Origin: SR-FBR-E99 sp963732365
GTDB taxonomy: Bacteria; Bacteroidota; Bacteroidia; Bacteroidales; VadinHA17
Assembly: GCA_963732365.1 (NCBI GenBank)
Contig: CAVSZC010000004.1
Coordinates: 124,001-188,000 of the forward strand
Length of the DNA stretch: 64,000 nt
Direction: 5' to 3'
The translations under genes and the position numbers were made by a program. The notes beneath the pieces are model-generated. The model saw only the letters and a list, made by a program, of their open reading frames with translations. It was not told the DNA's origin and ran no database searches. Positions 40,001 through 44,690 of the stretch are shown here, in pieces; the stretch's first letter is position 1, and each line of letters starts with the position of its first letter.

Positions 40001-42778
40001 ATTGCCTCCGTCGCCACTCGGGGTGTCATTGGTCGATACGTTGCCGCTTACCTGGGTGTCTTCTGTGGTGGTATTTGTGTCATTGGCAGATGACGGGGTG
40101 TCATCTACTGCTGTGATCGTAATCGTTACCGTAGCTTCATCACAGTCACTGTCTGTATCGCATAACCTGTAGGTAAATGTATCTGTACCATTATAATTAG
40201 CTGCTGGAGTGTAAGTAAATGTACCATTGGTATTCACAACGGCAGTGCCATGTAAGGACTGGGTAACAAGACTCCATACGTTACCACCATCACCACTAGG
40301 TGTATCATTGCCCGAAAGTGTACTGCTTATCTGGATATCTTCATCTGTAGTGAAGGAGTCATCCACAGCTACTGGTACATCATCTGTCAGGCTGACAGTG
40401 ATGCTTACAACTGCCTGGTCACAGTCACCATCTATATCGCAGATCTGGTAGCTAAATGTATCAGGACCGTTATAGTCAAGTACAGGCGTATAAGTATAGG
40501 TACCGTCTGCATTGACAACGGCTATCCCATGCAAGGCCTGGGTAACAAGGCTCCATACGTTACCTCCATCACCACTAGGAATGTCATTACCGGCAACGGT
40601 GCCACCAAGTGGTGTATCCTCTGCCGTACCAAAGCTATCGTCTGCAGCTACTGGCAAGTCATCTACTGTAGTGATTGTTATCGTAACTGTCGCTGTCGTG
40701 CAGTCTGCATCAGCATCACACAACTGGTAAGTAAAGACATCCGTGCCGTTATAGTTGGCTGCAGGTGTGTATGTGTAACTGCCGTCGGGGTTCATTGTAA
40801 CTGTACCGTGTGCCGCCCCGCCGTTAGCTCCTACCAGCGACCATACATTGCCTCCGTCGCCGCTCGGGGTATCATTGGTCGATACGTTACCGCTTACCTG
40901 GGTATCTTCTGTTGTGGTATTTGTGTCATTGGTAGCTGACGGGGTGTCATCTACTGCCGTGATTGTTATCGTAACTGTTGCTGTCGTGCAGTCTGCATCA
41001 GCATCACACAACTGGTAAGTAAAGACATCCGTGCCGTTATAGTTGGCTGCAGGTGTGTACGTGTAACTGCCGTCAGGGTTCATGGTAACTGTACCGTGTG
41101 CCGCCCCGCCGTTAGCTCCTACCAGCGACCATACATTGCCTCCGTCGCCACTCGGGGTGTCATTGGTCGATACGTTACCGCTTACCTGGGTGTCTTCTGT
41201 TGTGGTATTTGTGTCATTGGTAGCTGACGGGGTGTCATCTACTGCTGTGATCGTAATCGTAACTGTCGCTGTCGTGCAGTCTGCATCAGCATCACACAAC
41301 TGGTAAGTAAAGACATCCGTGCCGTTATAGTTGGCTGCAGGTGTGTATGTGTAACTGCCGTCGGGGTTCATGGTAACTGTACCGTGTGCCGCCCCGCCGT
41401 TAGCTCCTACCAGCGACCATACATTGCCTCCGTCGCCGCTCGGGGTGTCATTGGTGGATACGTTGCCGCTTACCTGGGTGTCTTCTGTGGTGGTATTTGT
41501 GTCATTGGCAGATGACGGGGTGTCATCTACTGAAGTGATTGTTACTGTCACTGTTCCTGTTGAGCAGTCTGCATCCGTATCACACAACTGGTAAGTAAAG
41601 ACATCCGTGCCGTTATAGTTGGCTGCGGGGGTGTACGTGTAACTGCCGTCAGGGTTCATGGTAACTGTACCGTGTGATGCCCCGCCGTTTGCTCCTACAA
41701 GCGACCATAAATTGCCTCCGTCTCCACTAGGAGTATCATTGGTTGATACATTACCCCCTACCTGGGTATCTTCTGTCGTTGTGTTGGTGTCATCAGTTGC
41801 TGAAGGAGTGTCATTTACTGAAGTGATTGTTACTGTCACTGTTCCTGTTGAGCAGTCTGCATCAGCATCACACAACTGGTAAGTAAAGACATCCGTGCCG
41901 TTATAGTTGGCTGCGGGGGTGTACGTGTAACTGCCGTCGGGGTTCATGGTAACAGTACCGTGTGCCGCCCCACCATTAGCTCCGACAAGTGACCATATAT
42001 TGCCTCCGTCTCCACTAGGAGTATCATTGGTTGATACATTACCCCCTACCTGGGTATCTTCTGTCGTTGTGTTGGTGTCATCAGTTGCTGAAGGAGTGTC
42101 ATTTACTGAAGTGATTGTTACAATCACAGTTCCTGTCGAACAATCTGCATCAGTATCACACAACTGGTAAGTAAATGAATCAGACCCATTATAATCAAGT
42201 GCAGGTGTATAGGTATAGGTACCGTCTGTATTGACTACTGCAACCCCATGTAAGGCCTGGGTGACAAGGCTCCAAACGTTACCCCCGTCACCACTTGGTG
42301 TGTCATTACCCGATACGCTGCCACTAAGAGGGGTGTCTTCTGACGTGCCAAAGCTATCATCTGAGGCTATTGGTAAATCATTTACTGACGTAACACTAAA
42401 CGTCGCTGCATCACTACCACTCAACGATCCCGGGTCCGTAGCCGTGAACGTGATCGTCTCACTTCCGTTCCACTCCCCTGACAACGGGGTGATCGTCGCA
42501 ACCCTGTCGGTGATAGTTACAGACAGATCAGTGTTGCCTGTCGCAATCCACGTAAGTTCTGTGTCAAGATTGTCTGCATCTGTTACATAGTCATCAAGGT
42601 TGATCGTCGCAAAGCTGCTTCCCTCCATTATGCTCTGATCAGGGATACCTGATACTTCTGGCGCAGATTGACCATAGCTAATTCCAGCCCCCATTACGGA
42701 AAGCAAGAATCCAAGTATTACAACCCGAAAAATTCCCCGGGGATTTATAATGTCAGGGATACGAATTATCGGATCCAT
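25076..42778 (-). CDS. Giant tandem-95/cadherin-like repeat adhesin with T9SS type A tail
   Basis: I favour the ATG at 42778 (MDPIIRIPDI...), which gives ~5,900 residues and a signal peptide ending near residue 36 (GAGISYGQ). An in-frame ATG at 42841 would add 21 residues. After the signal comes a cadherin-like domain (IPDQSIMEG, WNGSETITFTATDPGS), then about 55 modules of 93-96 residues (NDTPSGDGGNVWSLV, GSYTYTP, NYNGTDVFTYQLCDADADC, TVTITITAVDD), the tandem-95/VCBS/cadherin_4 type. The C-terminal part has a dystroglycan-type Ig domain, a Big_2-like domain, two Trp-rich ~80-residue repeats (WSWFSVNVN and WNWIGFLPQ), the GAFV-like domain also found in the next gene, and a Por_Secre_tail (INTYPNPFTGKLNIEY, GIYIIHLTVNGKHGVRKV). 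It is predicted to be secreted by T9SS and attached to the surface. It is first in a tight cluster with the CHU_C giant, PorP/SprF and OmpA genes. Confidence 0.9.
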   Translation of the reverse strand: MDPIIRIPDIINPRGIFRVVILGFLLSVMGAGISYGQSAPEVSGIPDQSIMEGSSFATINLDDYVTDADNLDTELTWIATGNTDLSVTITDRVATITPLSGEWNGSETITFTATDPGSLSGSDAATFSVTSVNDLPIASDDSFGTSEDTPLSGSVSGNDTPSGDGGNVWSLVTQALHGVAVVNTDGTYTYTPALDYNGSDSFTYQLCDTDADCSTGTVIVTITSVNDTPSATDDTNTTTEDTQVGGNVSTNDTPSGDGGNIWSLVGANGGAAHGTVTMNPDGSYTYTPAANYNGTDVFTYQLCDADADCSTGTVTVTITSVNDTPSATDDTNTTTEDTQVGGNVSTNDTPSGDGGNLWSLVGANGGASHGTVTMNPDGSYTYTPAANYNGTDVFTYQLCDTDADCSTGTVTVTITSVDDTPSSANDTNTTTEDTQVSGNVSTNDTPSGDGGNVWSLVGANGGAAHGTVTMNPDGSYTYTPAANYNGTDVFTYQLCDADADCTTATVTITITAVDDTPSATNDTNTTTEDTQVSGNVSTNDTPSGDGGNVWSLVGANGGAAHGTVTMNPDGSYTYTPAANYNGTDVFTYQLCDADADCTTATVTITITAVDDTPSATNDTNTTTEDTQVSGNVSTNDTPSGDGGNVWSLVGANGGAAHGTVTMNPDGSYTYTPAANYNGTDVFTYQLCDADADCTTATVTITITTVDDLPVAADDSFGTAEDTPLGGTVAGNDIPSGDGGNVWSLVTQALHGIAVVNADGTYTYTPVLDYNGPDTFSYQICDIDGDCDQAVVSITVSLTDDVPVAVDDSFTTDEDIQISSTLSGNDTPSGDGGNVWSLVTQSLHGTAVVNTNGTFTYTPAANYNGTDTFTYRLCDTDSDCDEATVTITITAVDDTPSSANDTNTTTEDTQVSGNVSTNDTPSGDGGNIWSLVGANGGAAHGTVTMNPDGSYTYTPAANYNGTDVFTYQLCDADADCTTATVTITITTVDDLPVAADDSFGTAEDTPLGGTVAGNDTPSGDGGNIWSLVGANGGAAHGTVTMNPDGSYTYTPAANYNGTDVFTYQLCDADADCTTATVTITITAVDDAPVAADDSFGTAEDTPLGGTVAGNDTPSGDGGNVWSLVTQALHGAAVVNGDGSFTYTPATNYNGTDTFTYQLCDTDADCSTGTVTVTITSVNDTPSATDDTNTTTEDTQVGGNVSTNDTPSGDGGNLWSLVGANGGASHGTVTMNPDGSYTYTPEANYNGTDVFTYQLCDTDADCSTGTVTVTITAVDDLPIASDDSFGTSEDTPLGGSVAGNDTPSGDGGNVWSLVTQALHGAAVVNGDGSFTYTPATNYNGTDTFTYQLCDADADCTTATVTITITAVDDTPSSANDTNTTTEDTQVSGNVSINDTPSGDGGNVWSLVGANGGAAHGTVTMNPDGSYTYTPAANYNGTDVFTYQLCDADADCTTATVTITITAVDDTPSATNDTNTTTEDTQVSGNVSTNDTPSGDGGNVWSLVGANGGAAHGTVTMNPDGSYTYTPAANYNGTDVFTYQLCDADADCTTATVTITITAVDDTPSSANDTNTTAEDTQVSGNVSTNDTPSGDGGNVWSLVGANGGAAHGTVTMNPDGSYTYTPAANYNGTDVFTYQLCDADADCTTATVTITITAVDDAPVAADDSFGTAEDTPLGGSVAGNDTPSGDGGNVWSLVTQALHGIAVVNADGTYTYTPVLDYNGPDTFSYQICDIDGDCDQAVVSITVSLTDDVPVAVDDSFTTDEDIQISSTLSGNDTPSGDGGNVWSLVTQALHGIAVVNADGTYTYTPVLDYNGPDTFSYQICDIDGDCDQAVVSITVSLTDDVPVAVDDSFTTDEDIQISSTLSGNDTPSGDGGNVWSLVTQSLHGTAVVNTNGTFTYTPAANYNGTDTFTYRLCDTDSDCDEATVTITITAVDDTPSSANDTNTTTEDTQVSGNVSTNDTPSGDGGNLWSLVGANGGAAHGTVTMNPDGSYTYTPAANYNGTDVFTYQLCDADADCTTATVTITITAVDDTPSATNDTNTTTEDTQVSGNVSTNDTPSGDGGNVWSLVGANGGAAHGTVTMNPDGSYTYTPAANYNGTDVFTYQLCDADADCTTATVTITITAVDDTPSATNDTNTTTEDTQVSGNVSTNDTPSGDGGNVWSLVGANGGAAHGTVTMNPDGSYTYTPAANYNGTDVFTYQLCDADADCTTATVTITITAVDDTPSSTNDTNTTAEDTQVSGSVSTNDTPSGDGGNVWSLVGANGGAAHGTVTMNPDGSYTYTPAANYNGTDVFTYQLCDADADCTTATVTITITAVDDTPSATNDTNTTTEDTQVSGNVSTNDTPSGDGGNVWSLVGANGGAAHGTVTMNPDGSYTYTPAANYNGTDVFTYQLCDADADCTTATVTITITAVDDTPSATNDTNTTTEDTQVSGNVSTNDTPSGDGGNVWSLVGANGGAAHGTVTMNPDGSYTYTPAANYNGTDVFTYQLCDADADCTTATVTITITTVDDLPVAADDSFGTAEDTPLGGTVAGNDTPSGDGGNVWSLVTQALHGTAVVNTNGTFTYTPAANYNGTDTFTYRLCDTDSDCDEATVTITITAVDDTPSSANDTNTTTEDTQVSGNVSTNDTPSGDGGNVWSLVGANGGAAHGTVTMNPDGSYTYTPAANYNGTDVFTYQLCDADADCTTATVTITITAVDDTPSATNDTNTTTEDTQVSGSVSTNDTPSGDGGNVWSLVGANGGAAHGTVTMNPDGSYTYTPAANYNGTDVFTYQLCDTDADCTTATVTITITSVDDTPSSANDTNTTAEDTQVSGNVSTNDTPSGDGGNVWSLVGANGGAAHGTVTMNPDGSYTYTPAANYNGTDVFTYQLCDADADCTTATVTITITAVDDAPVAADDSFGTAEDTPLGGTVAGNDTPSGDGGNVWSLVTQALHGIAVVNADGTYTYTPVLDYNGPDTFSYQICDIDGDCDQAVVSITVSLTDDVPVAVDDSFTTDEDIQISSTLSGNDTPSGDGGNVWSLVTQSLHGTAVVNTNGTFTYTPAANYNGTDTFTYRLCDTDSDCDEATVTITITAVDDTPSSANDTNTTTEDTQVSGNVSTNDTPSGDGGNVWSLVGANGGASHGTVTMNPDGSYTYTPAANYNGTDVFTYQLCDTDADCSTGTVTVTITSVDDTPSSANDTNTTTEDTQVSGNVSTNDTPSGDGGNVWSLVGANGGAAHGTVTMNPDGSYTYTPAANYNGTDVFTYQLCDADADCTTATVTITITAVDDTPSATNDTNTTTEDTQVSGNVSTNDTPSGDGGNVWSLVGANGGAAHGTVTMNPDGSYTYTPAANYNGTDVFTYQLCDADADCTTATVTITITAVDDTPSATNDTNTTTEDTQVSGNVSTNDTPSGDGGNVWSLVGANGGAAHGTVTMNPDGSYTYTPAANYNGTDVFTYQLCDADADCTTATVTITITAVDDTPSATNDTNTTTEDTQVSGNVSTNDTPSGDGGNVWSLVGANGGAAHGTVTMNPDGSYTYTPAANYNGTDVFTYQLCDADADCTTATVTITITAVDDTPSSANDTNTTAEDTQVSGNVSTNDTPSGDGGNVWSLVGANGGAAHGTVTMNPDGSYTYTPAANYNGTDVFTYQLCDADADCTTATVTITITTVDDLPVAADDSFGTAEDTPLGGTVAGNDTPSGDGGNVWSLVTQALHGIAVVNADGTYTYTPVLDYNGPDTFSYQICDIDGDCDQAVVSITVSLTDDVPVAVDDSFTTDEDIQISSTLSGNDTPSGDGGNVWSLVTQSLHGTAVVNTNGTFTYTPAANYNGTDTFTYRLCDTDSDCDEATVTITITAVDDTPSSANDTNTTTEDTQVSGNVSTNDTPSGDGGNVWSLVGANGGAAHGTVTMNPDGSYTYTPAANYNGTDVFTYQLCDADADCTTATVTITITTVDDLPVAADDSFGTAEDTPLGGTVAGNDIPSGDGGNVWSLVTQALHGIAVVNADGTYTYTPVLDYNGPDTFSYQICDIDGDCDQAVVSITVSLTDDVPVAVDDSFTTDEDIQISSTLSGNDTPSGDGGNVWSLVTQSLHGTAVVNTNGTFTYTPAANYNGTDTFTYRLCDTDSDCDEATVTITITAVDDTPSSANDTNTTTEDTQVSGNVSTNDTPSGDGGNVWSLVGANGGAAHGTVTMNPAGSYTYIPAANYNGTDVFTYQLCDADADCTTATVTITITTVDDLPVAADDSFGTAEDTPLGGTVAGNDTPSGDGGNVWSLVTQALHGIAVVNADGTYTYTPVLDYNGPDTFSYQICDIDGDCDQAVVSITVSLTDDVPVAVDDSFTTDEDIQISSTLSGNDTPSGDGGNVWSLVTQSLHGTAVVNTNGTFTYTPAANYNGTDTFTYRLCDTDSDCDEATVTITITAVDDTPSSANDTNTTTEDTQVSGNVSTNDTPSGDGGNVWSLVGANGGAAHGTVTMNPDGSYTYTPAANYNGTDVFTYQLCDADADCTTATVTITITAVDDAPVAADDSFGTAEDTPLGGTVAGNDTPSGDGGNVWSLVTQALHGTAVVNANGTFTYTPAANYNGTDVFTYQLCDADADCTTATVTITITAVDDTPSATNDTNTTTEDTQVSGNVSTNDTPSGDGGNVWSLVGANGGAAHGTVTMNPDGSYTYTPAANYNGTDVFTYQLCDADADCTTATVTITITAVDDTPSSTNDTNTTAEDTQVSGSVSTNDTPSGDGGNVWSLVGANGGAAHGTVTMNPDGSYTYTPAANYNGTDVFTYQLCDADADCTTATVTITITTVDDLPVAADDSFGTAEDTPIGGTVAGNDTPSGDGGNVWSLVTQALHGIAVVNADGTYTYTPVLDYNGPDTFSYQICDIDGDCDQAVVSITVSLTDDVPVAVDDSFTTDEDIQISSTLSGNDTPSGDGGNVWSLVTQSLHGTAVVNTNGTFTYTPAANYNGTDTFTYRLCDTDSDCDEATVTITITAVDDTPSSANDTNTTTEDTQVSGNVSTNDTPSGDGGNVWSLVGANGGAAHGTVTMNPDGSYTYTPAANYNGTDVFTYQLCDADADCTTATVTITITAVDDTPSSTDDTNTTAEDTQVSGSVSTNDTPSGDGGNVWSLVGANGGAAHGTVTMNPDGSYTYTPAANYNGTDVFTYQLCDTDADCSTGTVTVTIASVDDLPIASDDSFGTAEDTSLGGSVAGNDTTSGDGGNVWSLVTQAIHGVAVVNADGTYTYTPALDYNGPDSFTYQLCDIDGDCDQATVSITVNLTDDVPVANDDTFTTDEDIQVNSTLVTNDTPSGDGSNVWSLVTQALHGAAVVYSDGTYTYTPSPDYYGPDSFAYQICDSDNDCDQATVSITVNPINDPPVLSLVGNNSICQESLLAFTCIASDIDIPTQNLIFSLVNAPNGASITQSGQFTWTPDVTQSGNYIFTISVTDNGTPAISDTEDITVTVSSLPASITGSTTINVGSTSTLSNSTPGGSWSSENTAVATVNGSTGVVTGVSVGTALIRYTLGTGCSVTTTVTVQLIEYTTSFPVGWSWFSVNVNTPNMSVAAMMSACATPGDYIKDQLTSANYYAGFGWWGTLDTLNPSRMYKVRVANICGISTNGIPVDPAETPVNLTAGWNWIGFLPQTSMAINSALSSLTPAHLDYIKNQTLSALYYSGYGWYGTLSELRPEDGYMIRLTNPGTLTYPSTGLKSTYESDHVFDEEIDPAGFEYNGSVTASIYFNGKMAGNEEDLLFAYVDDKIRGVVRARYFDPSGSWLFPIMIHSNANEGEVVRFKYFDYRDQRLYDCMETVVFIKDMIIADAIKSFELNVKTGSEGLSGIGDSDLAINTYPNPFTGKLNIEYTLQSAGHVIMNVYDSDGRFIIQLVDEVLDAGFNETEWIPYGMTEGIYIIHLTVNGKHGVRKVTLIK
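26740..42390 (-). repeat. Array of about 55 tandem-95-type modules (279, 285 or 288 bp)
   Basis: About 15.6 kb is filled by modules of 288 bp (DTPSxxNDTNTT class), 279-285 bp (PVAADDSFGT class) and 279 bp (PVAVDDSFTT class). Copies of the same class are nearly identical in DNA, including silent sites, and differ by a small set of recurring substitutions. Long blocks recur at distance: the 32,820-33,660 segment matches 41,082-41,920, an offset of 8,262 bp. Module count is estimated from length divided by ~286 bp. Confidence 0.9.
29280..32050 (-). repeat. 846-bp three-module cassette repeated in tandem
   Basis: Landmarks recur at 29,697, 30,543 and 31,389, and at 29,982, 30,828 and 31,674, each exactly 846 bp apart. 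The cassette is one module of each class (279 + 279 + 288 bp). The same order also appears singly near 28.0, 33.7, 37.1 and 40.2 kb, so the cassette has been copied as a unit. Confidence 0.85.
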
Positions 42779-42841
42779 AACAAATAATTTGTAATCATTG
42801 AAACTCAAGAAAGGTGACAGAAATGTAAAAAACAAGTTCAT

Positions 42842-43365
42842 TCAGAACCTTGATGCGGATTAAAATATGGAAGGTTAGTAAACAAGATATGCATAGATTG
42901 ACAACATGTATCTAATTGCTAATCTTTAATTTACGTGATTTATAAGATTTTTTTGAGAAAAACCTTCGTTTCGTCAGTCACACTGACCCGACTTTTGTGA
43001 TGAGCCTGACGATAATCGTCCCAGGCTCCCCGGAAAGAGCTGCGCACAAATCATATCCAACCTTTATGATTTTTACCTCATCTGCCTGAAGCAGAGAGGT
43101 CAGGGGAATAAAATATGCTCAGCCTTCAAAAATTAAGACTTCTAAATTAAAAGAATTGTAACAGATTCCTACGTTAAATTTGACCAAAAGATAATAATCA
43201 TCCGCCAAAAACTTCATTCAAAAGACCAAGGAGACCTTTCCCCGGCAACTTTTCAGATTTTAATCAACAGCGGTTGCATTTTATGTTCTCCGGAAGTAAA
43301 TTTATACTGTGACAGGCGATCAATATACCGCCTTATAATTTATTCATAATCAAAATATTAACGCC
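42842..43365. other. Upstream region of the giant-adhesin cluster; contains hairpins, no clear gene
   Basis: This ~520-bp stretch must hold the promoter for the giant adhesin genes, but I find no exact TTG/TAnnTTTG pair. It has two inverted repeats: GTCAG/CTGAC at 42973-42987, and a stronger one at 43002-43028, where GAGCCTG pairs with CAGGCTC enclosing ACGAT/ATCGT. Neither is followed by a T-run on the plus strand, so they look more like regulatory RNA structure or operators than terminators. Confidence 0.4.
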
Positions 43366-43467
43366 ATGACAAAAGGACTTGTAACAAAGAAAAGCCAGAA
43401 AAAAGAGCCGACAAAGAGCCTGAAGGAGAAGCGGAAAGAAAAAAAGGAAAAGAAAAGCGGTAAATAG
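43366..43467 (+). CDS. Small Lys-rich protein, 33 aa
   Basis: The ATG at 43366 opens a 33-codon frame ending at TAG 43467. It encodes MTKGLVTKKSQKKEP, then TKSLKEKRKEKKEKKSGK. About 45% of residues are Lys or Arg, so the protein should be strongly basic and probably disordered. I recall similar short Lys-rich 'hypothetical' proteins in Bacteroidota, but I cannot confirm homology. The antisense frame over the same bases is Phe/Leu-rich because lysine codons read as TTT/CTT on the other strand, so I do not accept it. Function unknown; RNA or DNA binding is possible from charge alone. Confidence 0.45.
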   Translation: MTKGLVTKKSQKKEPTKSLKEKRKEKKEKKSGK

Positions 43468-43632
43468 AAAACTGCGCACATCCCCGGTTTTTCCGTCGTA
43501 ATGAGATTCGGAATATCGGGGTTTGTTATTCCTATATCCATACATTATAATAAGAGAACTGGCAGGAAAGATATATGCAGAAAATGGATAGATTTGTATT
43601 AGAAATCTATTTAGAGCATATAATTCTAATGG

Positions 43633-44111
43633 TTTTCTTACCACCAAGGCGCAAAAGATATTTCGCTAAGGCGCACAAAGAGCTGCCGCAACATGGATAA
43701 GGAGGAGATATTTAAAAAGATCCTGGACTGCTCATTTAATGTCCATTCCGGTCTGGGACCCGGACTACTTGAGAGTGCTTACGAGGAGTGCCTCTTCTTT
43801 GAACTTACTAATTGTGGACTTAAAGTTGAGAAACAAAAGCCAATGCCATTAGTATACAAAGATGTCAAACTTGATGCAGGCTACCGCGTTGACCTACTTG
43901 TAGAGAATTGTATCATTATTGAGGTAAAATCAGTTGAAGCCTTTGCCGATATCCATCTTGCTCAGATCCTCACCTATATGAAGCTTGCAAATTGCAGCCT
44001 TGGGCTTCTCCTCAACTTCAATGTCCGGCACCTGAAAGAGGGAATAAAGCGTGTAATCTTATAACCTTTGTGTCCTTCGTGATTACCTTCAACGCCTTTG
44101 TGGTAAAATAA
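43633..44111. repeat. Imperfect inverted repeats bracketing the GxxExxY gene
   Basis: Left arm 43633-43680 holds TTACCACCAAGGCGCAAAAG and CGCTAAGGCGCACAAAG. Right arm 44065-44111, read in reverse complement, holds TTACCACAAAGGCG, then CACGAAGGACACAAAGG. Both arms are built from ACCACNAAGG/CACAAAGG-like words and face each other around the ORF. Arrays of such words are common between genes in this phylum. The ~480-bp unit looks like a small cassette. Confidence 0.6.
43693..44064 (+). CDS. GxxExxY-family protein (PD-(D/E)XK-like)
   Basis: The 123-residue product has the family's signature HSGLGPGLLESAYEECL (GxxExxY) near residue 20. LDAGYRVDLLVENCIIIEVKS around residue 70 has the D...E-x-K pattern of PD-(D/E)XK nuclease folds, and the end is LLLNFNVRHLKEGIKRVI. 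Length is typical of the family (~120-130). The biological role is not established; the fold suggests nucleic-acid cleavage, but that is inference. The gene stands alone between inverted repeat arms, with the histidine kinase gene ~100 bp downstream. The ATG follows the repeat arm by 12 bp. Confidence 0.88.
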   Translation: MDKEEIFKKILDCSFNVHSGLGPGLLESAYEECLFFELTNCGLKVEKQKPMPLVYKDVKLDAGYRVDLLVENCIIIEVKSVEAFADIHLAQILTYMKLANCSLGLLLNFNVRHLKEGIKRVIL

Positions 44112-44170
44112 TGATTTCCTGAATTATTACTATCTTCATCCCCCGGCGGAGTTGAAGTTTTTGCAGCCAG

Positions 44171-44662
44171 ATGAGAAAAAGGAAAACAAGGTCCCCCTTC
44201 CCGTGGGCAACTGTGAGCGTGCTGACAATTATGGCTGCCGTTCTCACTGTGATATTCATCCTTTACTCATCAGGACAGAAGACAAGGTTAATCACCGACG
44301 CTGCCACAGAGATGGATGCCGTCGCAAGACTCAAGGCAGACCAGGTAGCCCACTGGAGGCAGGAGAAGCTGAACGACGCGCGGCTTATCCATGAGAATAT
44401 CACCCTGGTGGAACATATCGACGCTCTTTTCATCAAGGAAGGAAACCTGAAGGAGAAATCAAGACTGATCCAGCTTCTTACAACTCTTATCGATAACTAC
44501 GATTTCGGCGGAGCTGTCCTTCTCGATGCAGGGGGAAGGCCCGGATTAGCTGTTCCGCAGTCAGAGGGAAAAATAGGTGACAACCTCAGACAGAGGATCC
44601 CTTCCATCATAGCCAACTCCCGACATCACCCTCTCCGATTTTCATACAGCAGAATCGGTTGA
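44171..44662 (+). CDS. Sensor histidine kinase, N-terminal fragment (frameshifted gene, part 1)
   Basis: The 163-residue frame begins MRKRKTRSPFPWATVSVLTI, with a membrane segment at about residues 12-33 and then an extracytoplasmic helical start (MDAVARLKADQVAHWRQEKL) and sensor sequence (LIQLLTTLIDNYDFGGAVLLD). The reading frame is correct to codon TCC at 44618-44620. From there the true continuation (GAC ATC ACC..., encoding DITLSDFHTAESVEYLHLDL) lies one base later, so the last ~14 residues here are out of frame. The extra base is a C in the CCC at 44619-44621. It could be a real +1 mutation or a sequencing or assembly error. Confidence 0.75.
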   Translation: MRKRKTRSPFPWATVSVLTIMAAVLTVIFILYSSGQKTRLITDAATEMDAVARLKADQVAHWRQEKLNDARLIHENITLVEHIDALFIKEGNLKEKSRLIQLLTTLIDNYDFGGAVLLDAGGRPGLAVPQSEGKIGDNLRQRIPSIIANSRHHPLRFSYSRIG

Positions 44663-44690
44663 ATACCTCCATCTTGACCTGGTCATCCCG

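Noticed and set aside
14500..42390. CRISPR-like appearance of the regular arrays
   Set aside because: The repeated units are 222-288 bp, contiguous and in frame, without unique spacers, and no cas genes are present.
26885..42590. Dozens of plus-strand open frames of 72-229 codons across the giant adhesin gene
   Set aside because: They repeat with the module period and are the antisense reading of the same repeat. Their products (PPSPLGVSL, VTVAVVQSASASHNW) have no independent features, and the minus-strand frame is open for 17.7 kb.
43333..43647. Phe/Leu-rich minus-strand frame of 104 codons
   Set aside because: Its hydrophobic core is the complement of lysine codons in the small plus-strand ORF, so the membrane-like look is a composition artefact.
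44152..44394. Alternative 80-codon frame overlapping the histidine kinase start
   Set aside because: Its product is Arg/Gly-rich without domain features and is out of frame with the clear membrane helix and sensor sequence beginning at 44171.
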